A stretch of DNA of 64,000 bases from Phalacrocorax aristotelis (lineage: Eukaryota > Chordata > Aves > Suliformes > Phalacrocoracidae). The notes under the pieces are model-generated. The model had not been told where the DNA came from. It saw only the letters and a program-made list of their open reading frames with translations, and did no database searches. Made by a program: the position numbers and the translations under genes. Location of the stretch: the NCBI RefSeq assembly GCF_949628215.1, contig NC_134277.1, forward strand, positions 56,988,918-57,052,917, given 5' to 3'. Positions 62,597 through 64,000 of this stretch are shown here, one piece after another; position 1 is the stretch's first letter, and every line of letters starts with the position of its first letter.

Positions 62597-63110
62597 AGGG
62601 TCAAGATAAAGACAGGGAGATCACTTACCAAGAGGTGCAGGGGGATGGGCAAAGAGAGGCTGCAGTCCAGCTCCTTTCCACCACTCCTGCCCTCTCACGT
62701 TGTTCTCCTGCCCCATGGTGGGCTCTCCACAGGCGGCAGATCCCTCAGAGAAACTGACCTGCTCCGGCGGAGGCTCTCCAGTGGAGTCTCTGCCAGAGGG
62801 GGAACCGGGGGCAGCCAGAGCCCCTCCTCCCCCTCCTCCTGCTCTCCCCCTGGGGCTCGAAGGGCTGTTTCTCCCTCTTCTTCCCTCACTCCTCACTGCT
62901 GGGCAGCGCCCTGCCCTGCCCTGGCTGCGCTTTCCCTGATACGTGGCGCCAGCCCGTGGCTGAGGGGCTCAGCTGTGCCCTGCGGTGGGGCCACTGGAGC
63001 TGGCTGGAACCGGCTGTGTCTGGCTTGGGACCACCAGGCCTCGCCTCCCCTCACAGAGACCCCTGCATCCCCCCCCAGCACCTGGGCACCTGTGCCTCAC
63101 ACACCCATCA
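62597..63110 (-). mobile_element. LTR fragment, right half of the split LTR
   Basis: From 62597 the text AGGGTCAAGATAAAGACAGG matches the position in the other LTRs reading GGGTCGAGATAAGGACAGG. It then skips the part with the AATAAA signal and rejoins at GGTGCAGGGGGATGGG. It continues through GC-rich 'gctctccac' units and a CCTCCTCC tract to a plausible CA end near 63110. It is much more GC-rich than its surroundings. The minus frame at 62621-62896 ends in HPPAPLGK at the same place where the other LTR frame ends in PPAPPGGTR. I see no matching target duplication at the two outer ends. Confidence 0.65.
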
Positions 63111-63493
63111 GGAGATGTGTAAACAGCATCCTGTAGACACATAACAGAACATTGTGCTGCTCCCTCAGGTAATTTCCTACCCCTATTTCTCTCTTTCCAT
63201 CTGTGGTGGGTTGCACCTTGGCTGGATGCCAGGTGCCTACCAAAGCTGCTCTACCACTCCCCTTCCTCAGCTGGACAGAGGGAGAGAGAATACATAATAA
63301 GTCTTGTGGGTCGAGATAAGGACAGGGAGATCACTCACCAGTTATTGTCATGGGCAAAACAGACTTGACTCAGGGAAATTAATTTATTACCAATCAAAAT
63401 CAGAGTAGGGTAATGAGAAATAAAAGCTAAATCTTAAAACACCTTCCTCCCACCCCTCCCTTCTACCCAGGCTCAACATCACTCCTGGTTTCT

Positions 63494-63968
63494 CTACCTC
63501 GTCCCCCCAGGTGGTGCAGGGGGACAGGGAATGGTGGTTGAGGTCAGCTCATCACATGTTGTCTCTGCCGCTCCTTCCTCCTCATGCTCTTCCGCTGCTC
63601 CAGCATTGGGTCCCTCCCACGGGAGACAGTCCTCCATGAACTTCTCCAGCACAAGTTCTTCCTCCCACAGGCTGCAGTTCTTCACAAACTGTTCCAGCGT
63701 GGGCCCTTTCCACGGGGTGCAGCCCTTCAGGAACAGACAGCTCCAGTGCGGGTCTCGCACAGGGTCACAAGTCCTGCCAGCAAACCTGCTCCAGCGTGGG
63801 CTTCTTTCCCCATGGGTCCCCAGGTCCTGCCAGGAGCCTGCTCCAGTGCAGGCTTTGCACCGGGTCAGAGCCTCCTTTGGGCACACCCACCTGCTCCGGC
63901 ATGGGGTCCTCCACGGGCTGCAGGGGAATCTCTGTTCCGGCACCTGGAGCACCTCCTCTCCCTCCATC
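63494..63968 (-). other. LTR-embedded 157-codon ATG-started frame, copy 2
   Basis: On the minus strand an ATG at 63968-63966 opens a frame that runs through the tandem array to a TAG at 63496-63494, ending in PPAPPGGTR. In copy 1 the same site reads AAG instead of ATG and the frame hits TGA, because copy 1 retains two extra repeat units. The product would be rich in P, W, C and E, with the phrases CTPWKGPTLEQF and EEELVLEKFMEDCLPW. There is no signal peptide, membrane segment or domain that I recognise. Coding is possible but unproven: repeat units are mostly out of phase and other frames are open too. No function is proposed. Confidence 0.3.
63597..63933 (-). repeat. Tandem-unit array of copy 2, two units shorter
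   Basis: Units start at 63597 and follow those of copy 1 up to the seventh at 63893. That unit is a hybrid whose left part matches copy-1 unit 7 (20491) and whose right part matches unit 9 (20572). Exactly units of 41 and 40 bases are missing, 81 in total. Confidence 0.8.
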
Positions 63969-64000
63969 TTCACTGACCTTCGTGTCTGCAGAGTTGTTCC

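Larger units (their letters stand above)
63202..64000 (-). mobile_element. Second copy of the 19.8-kb LTR, cut by window end
   Basis: The sequence begins TGTGGTGGGTTGCACC and follows the LTR at 19802 almost base for base, with about ten single-base differences or 1-base indels by eye, until the window ends at 64000. That point corresponds to about 20676 in the first copy. It lacks 81 bases that copy 1 has at about 20518-20598. Flanks differ from those of copy 1, so it is an independent insertion in the same orientation. Its promoter end lies outside the window, so I cannot tell whether it is solo or attached to a provirus. Confidence 0.9.

Noticed and set aside
19802..64000. The two LTRs as the ends of a single 44-kb provirus
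   Set aside because: The interval between them is far too long and contains no gag, pol or env text, only unique DNA and CR1 fragments. The first LTR has its own near-matching 5-bp flanks.

Overview
The window looks like bird nuclear DNA, most likely from a long intron or an intergenic desert. The evidence is the repeat content: several CR1 LINE fragments in both orientations, whose 3' ends carry the CR1 terminal octamer and whose bodies carry CR1 reverse-transcriptase text. There are also endogenous-retrovirus LTRs of a type I associate with bird genomes. The background is AT-rich, with many A/T homopolymer tracts. I found no protein-coding gene, exon chain, tRNA, rRNA or CRISPR array that I can defend. 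Almost all open frames are 60-110 codons long, overlap on opposite strands, and many begin at GTG rather than ATG.

Layout. 1-11639: unique-looking AT-rich DNA with a 28-bp perfect palindrome at 9714-9741. 11640-12005: an old minus-strand CR1. 12821-12975: a G/T-rich tract with G-quadruplex potential. 13000-19801: AT-rich unique DNA with a cluster of homeodomain-type motifs near 18022-18056. 19802-22197: a transposon cluster made of one complete solo LTR on the minus strand, a minus-strand CR1 3' end and an older plus-strand CR1. 22198-42646: mainly unique DNA with simple repeats, a 44-bp tandem duplication and faint ancient repeats. 42647-43312: a minus-strand CR1 with a large internal deletion, followed by a C20 tract. 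43486-61566: unique DNA with several perfect hairpins and one old plus-strand CR1 (49825-49995). 61567-63110: an LTR of a related family split by a CR1 reverse-transcriptase fragment. 63202-64000: a second copy of the 19.8-kb LTR, cut by the window end.

The most interesting material is the LTR family at 19802-20930 and 63202-64000. Read on the minus strand it has TG...CA ends, a TATA-like box, a long transcribed interval of about 750 bases holding nine degenerate 40-53-bp tandem units, an AATAAA signal and a short tail. The two copies differ at only about ten positions, plus a deletion of exactly two repeat units. That deletion and one base change give the second copy a 157-codon ATG-started frame that the first copy lacks. 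Whether any of this is translated cannot be decided from the sequence. Nothing else here forms a pathway or operon-like system.
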